Position numbers and translations under genes: made by a program. The notes beneath the pieces are model-generated. The model saw only the letters and a program-made list of their open reading frames with translations. It had not been told where the DNA came from and searched no databases. Shown here one piece after another: positions 34,234 to 45,377 of a stretch of DNA of 64,000 bases; within the stretch, counting starts at the first letter, position 1, and every line of letters begins with the position of its first letter. The stretch is from Calvatia gigantea (Eukaryota; Basidiomycota; Agaricomycetes; Agaricales; Lycoperdaceae), in NCBI GenBank assembly GCA_025093985.1, contig JACAAK010000001.1, positions 1,550,001 through 1,614,000 of the forward strand, given 5' to 3'.

Positions 34234-34540
34234 TGTTACAACCTTAGTCTGATAAGACCTCAGGTTGCAGCTTAGGCTAAGACTTGAGGGTGAGTAAGGG
34301 AAGAGGAAACAAAGGTGGTTAAGCATACCAAATACAGTGGATGTATATATGCTTAAATATAGGGAACTATCCAGTTGAATGGATGGGGTAACTACATGAA
34401 ACATCCAATCAGGTTGGCATAGTAGTTAACATGAGTCATAGACAGAGATCGCCTGACAGAAATAGGTAAAACAGATATACTAGCAGTACAGAAATGCAGA
34501 CAAGGACAGAGCACAATTTGATCAGTAGAAAACCATAACA
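34234..34540 (-). repeat. 5' LTR of gypsy element B
   Basis: 307 bp, with a TATA-like TATATTTAAGC on the minus sense about 30 nt before ATGCTTAACCA (34326-34316). Directly after the LTR the primer-binding segment on the plus strand reads ATGCTTAACCA again (34221-34231), that is, its complement on the element strand. Confidence 0.88.
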
Positions 34541-35420
34541 CACTATATGCTTTGAGTATGGCACCCAGTAAGGTGTGACACTTCATCTGCTATATTATCT
34601 CTACTTTTGCAAGTGCTTGGGCCATCACTATTACAGGGAAGAAACACTTGATCCTCACAAGTCAATTCTAAGGATTATAGGTGGACTTTTCAAACTTATA
34701 CTTTATCATATATTGCTATCTGATTCTTTGCAGATACCAGCTGACAGTGATTGCATCTCAGATACTACTCTGCCATTATGGATATAAAACCATCTTATGG
34801 TCACATATGGCTAGACCAGAATCAAGGTGGACTGTTGGTTGGCTGAAAAACTTGAGGACATATATTTACAAGCAGCTTTTGTAGGCAACCCCATCCCCAG
34901 TAATGAGCAAACGTCAGTTTTATTACCTTCAAGTGATTGAGATACATTTATGATGTGCCTTCTGCCTTGTGGATCCTTCCTGGAGTTACATTTGATGATG
35001 CACATCTAATTTTTAAATTGGTTTTTAGTTGTCCCTTGTTATATTCTTTTGTGAGGTAAGTATGGGGAATGGTCACAGAACCCCTGAATATCACAGTAAA
35101 TATATGTCAGAAAATCTAGAGCCCTGACCTATAAATGAATGCCAGGCCAAAGTGCCTATTTTCCTCCAGATTCCCAACCAGCCTTCTGGGAAGTCCCCAA
35201 GACCTGCAAATATGGGCATTTATTTTCCAAAAAAGGAAATTTTTCGAACCAAAAAAAAATAAACAGTGTACAAGAGCCCCAGACAGAATATTGGTGATAT
35301 AAAATAGTACTAAAATCAGTCAACAACCTGATCCCTTCAGTTTCCTTCTTTGAGCTTAGATTTTAGGTGCTTCTAAACAAGGACAAGTTTCTGTTGATAA
35401 TTCTAGAGGTATATGAAGTA
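34541..35420. other. AT-rich unassigned sequence
   Basis: No protein, RNA or repeat with another copy in the window is recognised. It sits between the right edge of element B and a copia solo LTR and may be old transposon debris. Confidence 0.3.
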
Positions 35421-35425
35421 GTTTG

Positions 35426-35831
35426 TATTGAGATGAGTATACCACAGTAGCTAAGTGCTAGTGGCAGAGGGTAGTCATACTCACTGGGATGTTTGAGAGA
35501 TACCAGAAGTATTGCTAAGAGGTAGTAGTTTGAGTAGAGAAAGACTTAATTGTCAAAAGAATGTACACATATTACATAGGGCTTATATATCTAATGTTTC
35601 TGGTCTGTATACCATTCTACCTATTCAGGTGAAGTCTTATCTGCCAGTAGCATATACAGAGCATAATGCATACTACACATGTATCTAATAGACCATGTAA
35701 CCAGCAACCTAGAGTACAGTCTAGTACTGTGTCTGTAGTCTGTTATCTTGCTTCAAGAGTGAAGTACTCAAGAACCCATTTTAGCTATAAATAGGCTGAA
35801 CCAACATAGTGGTATGGATCAAGATTCAACA
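35426..35831 (+). repeat. Diverged copia solo LTR
   Basis: 406 bp, similar along its length to the LTRs of the copia element (shared blocks ACTAGTGG-like, TTATATATCTA, CTTATCTGCCAGTAGCATAT, TTCAAGAGTGAAGTACTCAA). Its first bases, TATTGAG, differ from TGTTAAG by transitions. It is flanked by GTTTG (35421-35425 and 35832-35836). Confidence 0.82.
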
Positions 35832-35836
35832 GTTTG

Positions 35837-36657
35837 CATCAGTTTGGTATAATTTGTAGAAACTGTATAAACTCAGTAACTCATTATATGCACAAGAACT
35901 GAGATATTCAGCTAATAAGACTATGGTACTTAAGCAATATCATAAAGCAAGGTTATACATGAAAACTTCATGTATCTAAGAGTCACAGCACAATGTTAAG
36001 TGTCCATCTATGAAATAGGTGTTATAGTGAAATTGACTTTGTCCTAAGTCAACCTGATATCTACAGACAGTTGTGATATCAAAGGGGACTCCTTCTCGAA
36101 GGCTTAAGAATATCAAAGTATTATATCTACTTTGTATATTCTTATGTCTAAGATAAGAGGTCTTTTATCCTTCAATAGATAACTCTTATAACATCTTATA
36201 AAGTAAACTTAGTAGTTTAGAGGTAACATCTTAGGTTCAGATTATAAAAGAGTGTTAAGAGAGTTATAGATTGAGTCTCCACCTAACCAAGTAGAAATGA
36301 TGTTGTCTACTGGTCAAGTTGAAGGGTTTATATACTACAGCAGTATACTACTGTATTGTACTGTATTGATATGTTACTTGTCTATATATGGTATATAAAA
36401 GTCATATGACTTCAAAATGGTATGACTTTGAATTATTATATAAGTCATTCTATTTATGTGTATTAAGTTCTAGGCATAGTCTAGGTATGTTCTAGTCTAA
36501 GAGCATTCTAGAACTTGTATTATCTAAGTAAATAGTCATATTCATAACAATAGGTGCCCACCATGCAAGTCTAACTAGTACAACAGTGGATGTTCTGATG
36601 GCCAGTATAGTACTCTGGATGTCTTGGAGTGGTTTGGCAAATTAACATAATTGGTAT
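35837..36657. other. AT-rich unassigned sequence
   Basis: Very AT-rich, no gene recognised. It contains short direct motifs around TAGTATACTACTGTA but no clear repeat unit. Confidence 0.3.
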
Positions 36658-36665
36658 GTTTTGAG

Positions 36666-38472
36666 CACCTAAGAATACTAAATAATCAGTCTTATTAGAG
36701 GGGTACTACTATAGCTGGTACCCCTCTAATTAGAGCAGTTTAGCCCTTTTCCCTCATAGAACAGAAATTGGGTCCAACTTAGCATGAAAAACTTGTATGA
36801 GAAAGTACTTCATTGAGTGGCTACCAGCTAAGCTCCTGGATGCTGTTGTCCATGACACTTAGGCTCCTCCCTCACTGTCTCCTGCCATTATCCCACCCTT
36901 CCCACACCTCCCCCACTCACTAGGCCCTATTGTCACTGCTTTTATTGCTGCCACTGCTACCCCACCACAGTGTCCCTACTACCATTACTGCCCTATCACA
37001 GTGGCATATTCTAGTCTGGCTCACGAATCATTTGTGGATGCCCCTGTCCAATTTTCCTGTGCCCTTGTCAACACTGTCTTTGGCAATGAGCTTGAGTATC
37101 CCTGCCAAATCCCACTGATTTTAATGCAAATAATTTGATATATTAGATGTATATAGTATGGGGTGTAGAATCTGCAATAAAATAATTGATTAATCAGTGA
37201 AAATAAAGTGTTTTAAGTACAGAAGTGTCATCACAAGAATCTTCTGCACAGGAATACACTGCTGTGTTCTCACTGGATACTTGCCTGATTCTGGTATTCA
37301 TTTGTATAGGCTATTAGGACATACCAGACTGCCTTCTACATAATAGCATGGAGAGGCACAATGGCCATGATGACAATGAGGCATATTTTCTCAGTATTTC
37401 CATCATATCTTTACAAATAAATTTATTCTCTACACCTTCCTTTGTATTATAATACAGTTACACAGCTCCTATCAAGAGCAAAAACCTGTTTGTAGACATA
37501 CCAAGGAATTGAAAAGATATGGGAAAAATAGTGCTGAAGGTGACATGAACATCAAAGATGAAGGTGTATCATGATTCTAACTTTGATCTGTCATGAAATC
37601 CTGTCTTATTTCATCTATAACTCCTCAGGAACTCAGTCTATCTCTATGAGACATATTGTATTCTACTCCTACCTAACCCACCTTTCTAGAAAGGTATTTA
37701 TAATCAAAAAAGATAAAACATACAAGAAGATATAAGTGAAGTACTGAGAAAATATGCCTCATTGTCATCATGGCCATTGTGCCTCTCCATGCTATTATGT
37801 AGAAGGCAGTCTGGTATGTCCTAATAGCCTATACAAATGAATACCAGAATCAGGCAAGTATCCAGTGAGAACACAGCAGTGTATTCCTGTGCAGAAGATT
37901 CTTGTGATGACACTTCTGTACTTAAAACACTTTATTTTCACTGATTAATCAATTATTTTATTGCAGATTCTACACCCCATACTATATACATCTAATATAT
38001 CAAATTATTTGCATTAAAATCAGTGGGATTTGGCAGGGATACTCAAGCTCATTGTCAAAGACAGTGTTGACAAGGGCACAGGAAAATTGGACAGGGGCAT
38101 CCACAAATGATTCATGAGCCAGACTAGAATATGCCACTGTGATAGGGCAGTAATGGTAGTAGGGACACTGTGGTGGGGTAGCAGTGGCAGCAATAAAAGC
38201 AGTGACAATAGGGCCTAGTGAGTGGGGGAGGTGTGGGAAGGGTGGGATAATGGCAGGAGACAGTGAGGGAGGAGCCTAAGTGTCATGGACAACAGCATCC
38301 AGGAGCTTAGCTGGTAGCCACTCAATGGAGTACTTTCTCGTACAAGTTTTTCATGCTAAGTTGGACCCAATTTCTGTTCTATGAGGGAAAAGGGCTAAAC
38401 TGCTCTAATTAGAGGGGTACCAGCTATAGTAGTACCCCTCTAATAAGACTGGTTATTTGGTATTCTTAGGTG
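36666..38472. mobile_element. Foldback element with 735-bp inverted arms
   Basis: The left arm (36666-37400) and right arm (37738-38472) are near-perfect inverted copies around a 337-bp spacer. The ends are CACCTAAGAATA. It is flanked by GTTTTGAG (36658-36665) and GTTTTAAG (38473-38480), an 8-bp duplication with one transition, which would fit the hAT group or another family with 8-bp duplications. Each arm carries near its end a 12-bp hairpin, TTAGAGGGGTAC with its complement (36695-36729 on the left). No transposase is encoded; matching 62-codon frames in the two arms are only mirror copies. Confidence 0.88.
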
Positions 38473-38480
38473 GTTTTAAG

Positions 38481-38841
38481 GACTTCCTGACCACCTCACT
38501 ACTAAAAAAGTCACATTTTTCGGTGTTTTTTCGGTACAGGAACCACATTGGGTGATGGCAAACATAACGGGGCATAACCAAGCTACCATTAAAAGGTTAA
38601 GAGGTGATAGGTTTGGGTGTTTCCCCATATAATCATTCACGGTCTTCACTTCAGAGTGACACTGGACACCAAAGTTGTCCAGTGTCCCCCCCCTGGAGTT
38701 GCCGGCGGTGCCGGACCAATCGCTGGCCAGGCTGGCCTGCGCTCACGTACCTTGAGTGGCGGCCCCCAGGGCCTGCGGATTGGCTGACGGACTCCGAACG
38801 CCAAAAATGACCGAATACCTGCGGACCGCCGACGGACCTTT
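38481..38841. other. Transition to GC-rich sequence, no gene
   Basis: Composition changes to GC-rich at about 38650. A motif close to CCTGCGGA..GCCGACGGAC occurs at 38773 and 38818 and again at 39681, the last one beyond the 33-bp inverted-repeat element. Confidence 0.4.
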
Positions 38842-39658
38842 GTACGGAAGCCCATACGGACCAGGTCAAACTTTGCATGTAGCGAGCTGTATATGGCTTG
38901 TGGCCGGGGGCCTGGAACCCTGTTACTCCCCAGCAGTGACTGAAGAGCCTCTTTTGCTTTTGTTTCCCTGCCTGATTTTTAGCTTGCGGTGCATTTCCAG
39001 CTTATTCAGCCCGAGACGGCAACCAGGCCCCGGCGGTCGCAGTGCCAACCAATAATAATTATCTGAAGCTCATACCCCAATAGCTCAAGACTCAACGTCA
39101 ACATCCTGTGGTAAGCTTCGACCACCGGTGTTCCGGAGTGATGTCGATGATTGTGAAGAGATCTTGGAGCTCCTCCATAACTTTTCGCGGAATGGTTGTA
39201 AAGAAGGCAGCAGATCATTTCACGGAATGCTCCTTCTCAAGTAGGGCTAGCGACGGTGTGTGCTTGAGAATAATGGCAAGGAAGGTAAGGGGGACAGTAA
39301 GATAGGGATTTCGGCTTGATCTGGCATCTGCGGGCTTTCTAGTCGGATTTTGCAAGACGAAACTGAGCATAGAGAAAGTTAGCTGGAAGGCTTTTTTGGA
39401 AGGGGGGTGGGTGTTCCGGTATGTAAGCAGCAGCCTCGGAGAGCGTTGGGGAGACCTGGGCAGGCCTGTGGCTGGATGAACCACTTGTCGGTGTGCGCCG
39501 GGATTACGACGCCGTCTCCTCGAGGAATACTGTGAAACTAACAATGGAATGGACGTGTGAGTTTGTGTGACAAGGGGTGAAACTAAAAATTACGGGAGTA
39601 GGACCAGATCAGTGATTTCGTCATGAAAGTTTGACCTGGTCCGTATGGGCTTCCGTAC
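38842..39658. mobile_element. 817-bp element with perfect 33-bp inverted ends
   Basis: Positions 38842-38874 (GTACGGAAGCCCATACGG and onward) are the exact reverse complement of 39626-39658. CTTT lies directly outside both ends, a possible 4-bp duplication. The inside has no recognisable protein. A small non-autonomous DNA transposon is the simplest reading. Confidence 0.55.
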
Positions 39659-40238
39659 CTTTGGCCAAAAGTGCTCCAAAACCTGCGGATGCCCGACGAA
39701 CATCTGCCAGAATATTCAGGGGTCCTATGGTCACCTATCTGGTTTGCGCACATCAAGGCCCGTAATGAGCCTGTTCAGGCAAGTGCTTTAGTTCCATCGA
39801 CAACGGTGGGGTTAACCTCGAACTTCCCTTTGAAGGGCCAATTACCTACCGTAGCTCCTTTTGACAGTATTCTAGAACCAGATGTACGTAGGTGAGGCGC
39901 ATCTCATACTCACATGATCTCATCCCTCCCGCGTTCACACTCACAACAGATACTGTGATTTGGTACAATCGTTCAGTCGGAAGACGTCACTCCTAAGTCA
40001 TCTCGAAGATTCATCCTTCCTTTCCAGGCTACTTGAACTGGTTCACCATATTTTGGTTCATAAACATACATTGACGTTATCAGTTTCCTACCACAATTGT
40101 TACGTGACAACTTCCCACATATCAGGCTACTAATCGAGGTTCGTCGGTGTCAGAGATAGCCTTGGCGTGATCGTCTATGGAGCATGAGCACTGAGCGCTA
40201 ACACCTATACACAGTGTCGGGGCCTTACCCCAAATCCT
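39659..40238. other. Intergenic, no gene recognised
   Basis: Holds the downstream region of the nucleoside hydrolase gene (minus strand). Nothing else could be supported. Confidence 0.3.
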
Positions 40239-41945
40239 TTATCCGAGGGTTTCCACTCCCCAAACCCTCTGCAGCAAGAGTTGCAAGAGTGCTTTGGGTC
40301 CTGGGGTGTTCATTGCGCACCAAACGCCTGTCCGAGGCACAGAGGTCGAGAGGTCGTGCGGCTCCCGCTCCACTTCCACTTGTGCTGGTACTGCCACCGA
40401 CTCCCATGGTTTATGAGGAATACCCAGCAAGTCGAATTGTTTCTGCACCTCGGCACGATTGGCTCCTGGAGCATAAGCCGTTTGGTCGATCCGCCTGTCT
40501 ACTACTAGCATGCCCCGAGTCAATTCTCCTTTCCTTGGGAAAGGGCTATCAGGGCCGGCTTAGGAAGAGAGGTCTGAGAAAAATTCTTACCTCTCGATGT
40601 CAAAAATACGCCGAAGAGCATGCCAACCTGGCTTTAAGTGTTTGTCATGCTTGCCGTCGGGAAGTGGAGGGTTCTCTATGGCACACCAAATCGCAACAAT
40701 ATCGTGCAGTTCCATGGCGTCCTTTCCATAGCTCTGCATAACCTCGCGTGTGCGCCCAAGGAAGGCACTCGTGAAATGGGTTAGTGGAGGTTTGTTGGTG
40801 CCAATAGAAGGAGCCCCAGAAGCTGATTCAAATGTGGGGTCAACAGCCTGCTTGTAGACGGAAAACGGAAGTTCGTGAGGAGTGGTCAAGTCCAGTGGGA
40901 CCATCAGGAAGCGCTCAAGTGGAAGGCCGAGGAGCTTGTTATTGGATAGTAAAAGCTCTTTGACAGCATAGGGATCCGCAAAGTAGTTGACTGCGAGTGT
41001 GTACGATGGTTAAGGTTGTCGATGCCCTGAAGAAATGATCTTACATTCGGCGACAGGTGAGGTATTTCCAGGTACATCCAGCGCTCCTCCCATACTTATT
41101 ATCCGTCCAACGCGTTCGCGAACCATATCCCCGTCTTTCTTCATCATGTGGTATAAATTTGTCATCGGGCCAAGCACAATATACGTCACGGTCCTTGGTG
41201 GGTATGATCTGAGGAGGTCGAGCGCAACATCAACGCCATGTGCTTGGGACACCTCGAGTTGAGGATGAGCTCGCGCTTCAACGTCGTTAACACCGAGGTC
41301 CGGATGCCGTTCTGCTATCCCACTGAGGCCATCCCTACTCGATAAGGCAGCTGAGAAAATCGTGGGTGTGGTTGAGAAATGAATCAAACCTTCCGTGAAA
41401 GTATTGTGCAAAATGCCGTTCTCCATCGACTGGGCCATCACAACCCCTTGCTAATATCGTTCTTTTTTCAGGAGCAAAGTTGGGGAACCGTTCGGCTTCC
41501 TCTGGGTACTTCTGAAAGTGTCGTTCAATGGCTTGGTACGCTTTGAGGATGTTAAGACTGGGAGACGACATTTATTGAGCACCAGGATACAATGATGCCG
41601 ACTGGCTCACTAAGAAGCATCGACATCGGTGTTCCCTTGATATGAACATGAGTAGGGTCGATGTGGGTGGCTACCGAGTGAGCAACTCACCAAACGAAGC
41701 GATGAGGGCCAAGATATCCAGTTCAGGTGAGGCCAACGCCAGAAGGCTGCGGCGTCAATTAGCAAACTACCCCAGCACTGAGCAAACATGTCATTGACAG
41801 ACATTGCAACAATGTCATCCACACCAGGATCCGTATCAACTAGGAAAGTAATTCAGAATTAGGCCACTGTGGTTTGGTCTTAGTAGAAAAACTGGGCAAG
41901 CTGACTGATGATTGGCACCCTTGCTCTAGGCGATGTAGAATCCAT
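40239..41945 (-). CDS. Inosine-uridine preferring nucleoside hydrolase
   Basis: A gene of several exons. The start MDSTSPRARVPII splices into the diagnostic IDTDPGVDDIVA, whose aspartates bind the catalytic calcium. It continues with ALASPELDILALIASFG, GNTDVDAS, CDGPVDGERHFAQYFHGR, YIVLGPMTNLYHMM, ISMGGALDVPGNTSPVAEFN, YFADPYAVKELL, then TRGMLVVDRR, and ends PGPKALLQLLLQRVWGVETLG. The enzyme splits ribonucleosides into base and ribose for salvage, probably in the cytosol; yeast Urh1 is the nearest named relative. The ATG at 41945 is chosen because the splice from PII to DTDPGVDD is exact. All introns found are about 40-110 bp. No lesion was seen. Confidence 0.88.
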
Positions 41946-42587
41946 GGTTAACAGGGTTTGCGGGAACTTAGGTTATACTTTGCACCGCTAAGCGAACGTA
42001 CTTTCAAACTGTAAACCGGCTTGTGCCCCCAATGAGTACCCGATGGGGCCCGTCACCCGATAACACCCCGAGGCGCTGGAGCCCCAGTTGTTGAAAAAGG
42101 AAATTGGAATCTATTTATTTCATAGGTAGGGGAAAAAAAGGGAAAGGAAAAAGAAAGTTATCAACGAGAACACGGTGCGAGAATATAGTACCGAGGGACT
42201 CCTAGGGAGAAGAATCAGCATACATGGTTCACAGAGATGTTGAAAAAGTTTGAGGATCAGAGATCTTGGTGGAAAAAATTGTCTCATAGGGTTATGTCCC
42301 TCTGAAGTAGCAAATATTAAGATTCATACATCATTTCTAGAAAATATTGAAGAGGTTTTCAAGAAGAGATCATGTACCCACCTTTTGTAATTTGTCAGTG
42401 TTCCGCAAGCGTTTCCAAGTCGGCGTTTGGAAGCGAGGTAGAATATAACAGGCCGTTGCCGGATACTGTACAACTGTTGTCACGGTGGCTGAGTGCGTGT
42501 GACGGGACGACTCGAATCGTGAACAATTTCCCGATCACGTTCAGCGACATCGTTGAGCATCGTTGAGCATCCCATAAAAAACTGCTC
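41946..42587. other. Divergent intergenic region
   Basis: Shared upstream region of the nucleoside hydrolase (minus) and RACK1 (plus) genes. Purine-rich at 42120-42160. A tandem pair of CGTTGAGCAT (42551-42570) lies just before the RACK1 start. No gene seen. Confidence 0.4.
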
Positions 42588-43797
42588 ATGTCTGAGTCAC
42601 TACGCTATCTGGGATCCCTGGAAGGGCACAAGGGATGGGTAACTGCCATCGCCACGTCGTCCGAGAACCCTGACATGATTCTAACTGCCTCCCGAGGTGA
42701 ATTGGTCCAACTTATACCCACATTACATCTAATCTTTCCTCGATAGACAAGACCATCATCGTTTGGCAGCTGACCCGTGATGAGGACTCCTATGGCTATC
42801 CAAAGCGCATTCTCCACGGCCACAACCACTTTGTCTCCGATGTTGTCATATCCTCTGACGGCCAATTTGCTTTGTCTTCGTCTTGGGACCATACTCTCCG
42901 CCTGTGGGACCTTAACACCGGCACCACGACTCGCCGCTTTGTTGGCCACACCTCCGATGTTCTTTCCGTCAGCTTCAGTGCTGACAACAGGCAAATTGTC
43001 TCTGGTTCACGTGACAGATCCATTAAACTTTGGAACACATTGGGTGAATGCAAATACGACATCAAGGAGGATGGACACACGGAATGGTGCGCATGAGCGA
43101 TTTATACGGACAGGAAGATGAGATTGACTGTAGTTTACAGGGTTTCCTGCGTACGGTTCAGCCCTAACATCGCCAATCCTGTTATTGTCTCTACTGGCTG
43201 GGACAAGGTCGTTAAGGTATGTATCTGCATTGTTGCACCACTCAATATCTTTGTCTGGTTCAGAACATACACATGCCCCTTACCTCCTTCCACAAATATG
43301 ACCTCTGACCATTCCCCAATTAGGTTTGGGAACTTTCCAAATTCAAGTTGAAGACCAACCACTATGGACACACGGGATACATCAATACCGTCTCGGTTTC
43401 CCCCGACGGCTCCCTTGCCGCTTCTGGTGGCAAGGACGGCATCACGATGCTCTGGGATCTGAACGAGGGCAAACACCTGTACTCGCTTGAGGCTGGGGAT
43501 ATTGTCAACGCCTTGGTCTTTTCCCCTAACCGCTACTGGCTCTGTGCAGCCACTGCCACTTGTGTCAAGATTTTCGATCTTGAGAGCAAGTAAGGATGTT
43601 CTGAGTTCATTACAACTCGTACACCGCTCTAAAATACTTTCAGGTCGATCGTTGATGAGCTCAAGCCCACATATACCGACGTTAACGAGGATGCTAGGCA
43701 ACCTGAGTGTGTATCGATTGCATGGTCCGCGGATGGGCAGACCCTCTTCGCTGGATTCACAGACAACGCCCTCCGTGTCTGGAATGTCGTCTCATAA
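42588..43797 (+). CDS. RACK1/Asc1/Cpc2 WD40 protein of the 40S ribosome
   Basis: Five exons (42588-42696, 42747-43086, 43141-43216, 43324-43589, 43644-43797) give 314 residues, the usual length of RACK1. Seven WD repeats are visible, with typical ends such as [42 protein letters not shown] and ALRVWNV. The start reads [20 protein letters not shown]. The protein sits on the head of the small ribosomal subunit and serves as a scaffold for kinase signalling; fungal versions (Asc1, Cpc2) also act as a G-beta subunit. Introns were checked for a C/D snoRNA like that in yeast ASC1; none was recognised. Confidence 0.96.
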
Positions 43798-44139
43798 AAA
43801 GCTGTATTTACACGCGGACTGGGGAGGTTCTAGTTGTAGTACATTTGATTCTTACCTTCATTGTCACAAAAATTACAAAAAACACTTCGCGTGTCATCCC
43901 CTTCAACATTCACCTAGGTTGTGCTCGTTGCTGTGTAAGTCTAATGTCCTTCAGCCTCGTTCAAGTTTTTTATCCTTTCTGAGTGATCCCATCGATCCAG
44001 CCCTCCAAAGTCAATTTTCATGTCGCAATATGACATGTTGAATTGCAATTCTGGGACGTGGGATATTCGAGCTCGCCAACTATCACCGCTATTCAAGGAT
44101 CAGTTCCATCTGCACTGTTGCCATCTACAACACTGACAC
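43798..44139. other. Convergent 3' intergenic region
   Basis: Lies between the ends of RACK1 (plus) and the small acidic protein gene (minus). No gene seen. Confidence 0.5.
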
Positions 44140-44797
44140 TTACGTTGCGGTCCCATATACGTTACCTCGTTGACTGACGAGGCGAACACTATCATCCATG
44201 TTCGACTGTCCGTCGTATATCCAGATGGTCTTACCCGTATATATCTCCTGCAGACCGCCCCTGTCTATAAGTCGATTGCTGAGTTGAACGCGGCTAACGC
44301 CAGCAGACGGTGAGGGAGTAAGCCGTATGCCAACATCGTTTAATAATCGAAGTGCCATCAGGTTAGATATACTATTGAAAATATCGCTTGGGTGAGAAAC
44401 GATCCCGATTATATGGCCGGGCGTGTTGTCGGGCTCTGAGTCAGACCCGATTCCATCGTCAACCATCCCCACAGAGTCGGAGCCCTGGGGATTTCCATCA
44501 CTTTCTTGGGCCAAAGAAGTAAGTAAATCTTTCTCTGCCTCCTGGAGCTTATGAACGAAAATGCTCCAAGCATCGTCGTTCGAGAAATCGGTCCGAATGA
44601 GCAGTCCAGCTCCCTCACCATCAGTGAGGTGGTCGAGAGGATCGTCGTCACTCTCGTAACTGATCTGAAACAATCATGAAAGGGTAGGAAGGGGATGAAG
44701 TTTGGTGTGCGCTGACCTGCTCGAGAGAATCCTGAGTACTTAAAGTGGCAGACACGATCTCGGCTTGTGCTCCGGACGCCGCCCATAGGTCTTCCAT
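44140..44797 (-). CDS. Conserved-looking small acidic protein of unknown function
   Basis: Two exons (44717-44797 and 44140-44664; GTCAGC donor, TTTCAG acceptor) give 201 residues. It starts MEDLWAASGAQAEIVSATLS. The segment GLLIRTDFSNDDAWSIFVHK resembles the DUF6924 signature, in which an RTDFS..AW motif is usual. An acidic low-complexity stretch follows (about residues 85-115), then a more hydrophobic C-terminal part. No catalytic motif or membrane segment is visible. I cannot name a function. Confidence 0.65.
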
Positions 44798-45377
44798 TAC
44801 CCGCAATCGCCACTTCCTTCTTCCCTCGCCTGGGAAACTTGAACGCACGAGAGGGTATCGCTCCTGCGATACGTATAATCATGGAGATTATTTGTGGGTA
44901 TTTCTTTGGAGACTAACCGCTACGAAACGGTGAAACTCGGGACTCATCGTTCGCCTGACAGATTTTAGGTGCGGAAAGGACGGAGTGACTGATGGATGAC
45001 GAGTTCTGGAAAAAGGTGTGTAGCCAGTAAGAGATGCTTGGAGAAAAACAGTGCTTCCAAGTTGCTACTGGCGGGCCGGAGTGGGTCACGAGATGCAAGA
45101 ATAGCATTGGATTGGTGCTTTTTCATCGGCTTGTCGACTCTCAGATGTGTTCAACCTGCGAAGCCCCAGCACGGTTCCCCATTGAAACATGTTGTATTGC
45201 GCCTTCTGATTGGAGTCTACGCGTATCACCTATGTAATGTCTAAGGGTACAGTGGGACAGGAATAAAAATTGGTCAAGTGATGGGGTCCGTTATAAAGGT
45301 GGAGGGAAGGAGCAGGCTTCTTAACCTCCCGGCTGCCTCTCCTCTCTTAATCCCACACCAGGGAAGCTTATCGAACA
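44798..45377. other. Divergent intergenic region
   Basis: Upstream of both the acidic protein (minus) and the transporter (plus). No gene recognised. Some 60-80-codon frames here have no domain. Confidence 0.4.
45292..45297 (+). promoter_or_regulatory. TATA box of the transporter gene
   Basis: TATAAA in a GC-rich setting, 81 bp upstream of the transporter ATG. The distance leaves room for a start site about 30 bp downstream and a short leader. Confidence 0.5.

Noticed and set aside
27862..34540. A tandem pair of gypsy elements sharing one LTR
   Set aside because: At first the LTR at 27862-28167 seemed shared, but the GTGTG duplication and the continuation of B integrase at 14251-14383 show that A is inserted inside B.
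36930..38208. Two matching 62-codon frames, MSLLLLLPLLPHHS, at 36930 (+) and 38020 (-)
   Set aside because: They are the same sequence in the two arms of the foldback element; low complexity, no support as genes.
43217..43323. C/D box snoRNA in the longest RACK1 intron, as in yeast ASC1
   Set aside because: A CTGA is present near the 3' side but no matching RTGATGA C box or terminal stem was found.
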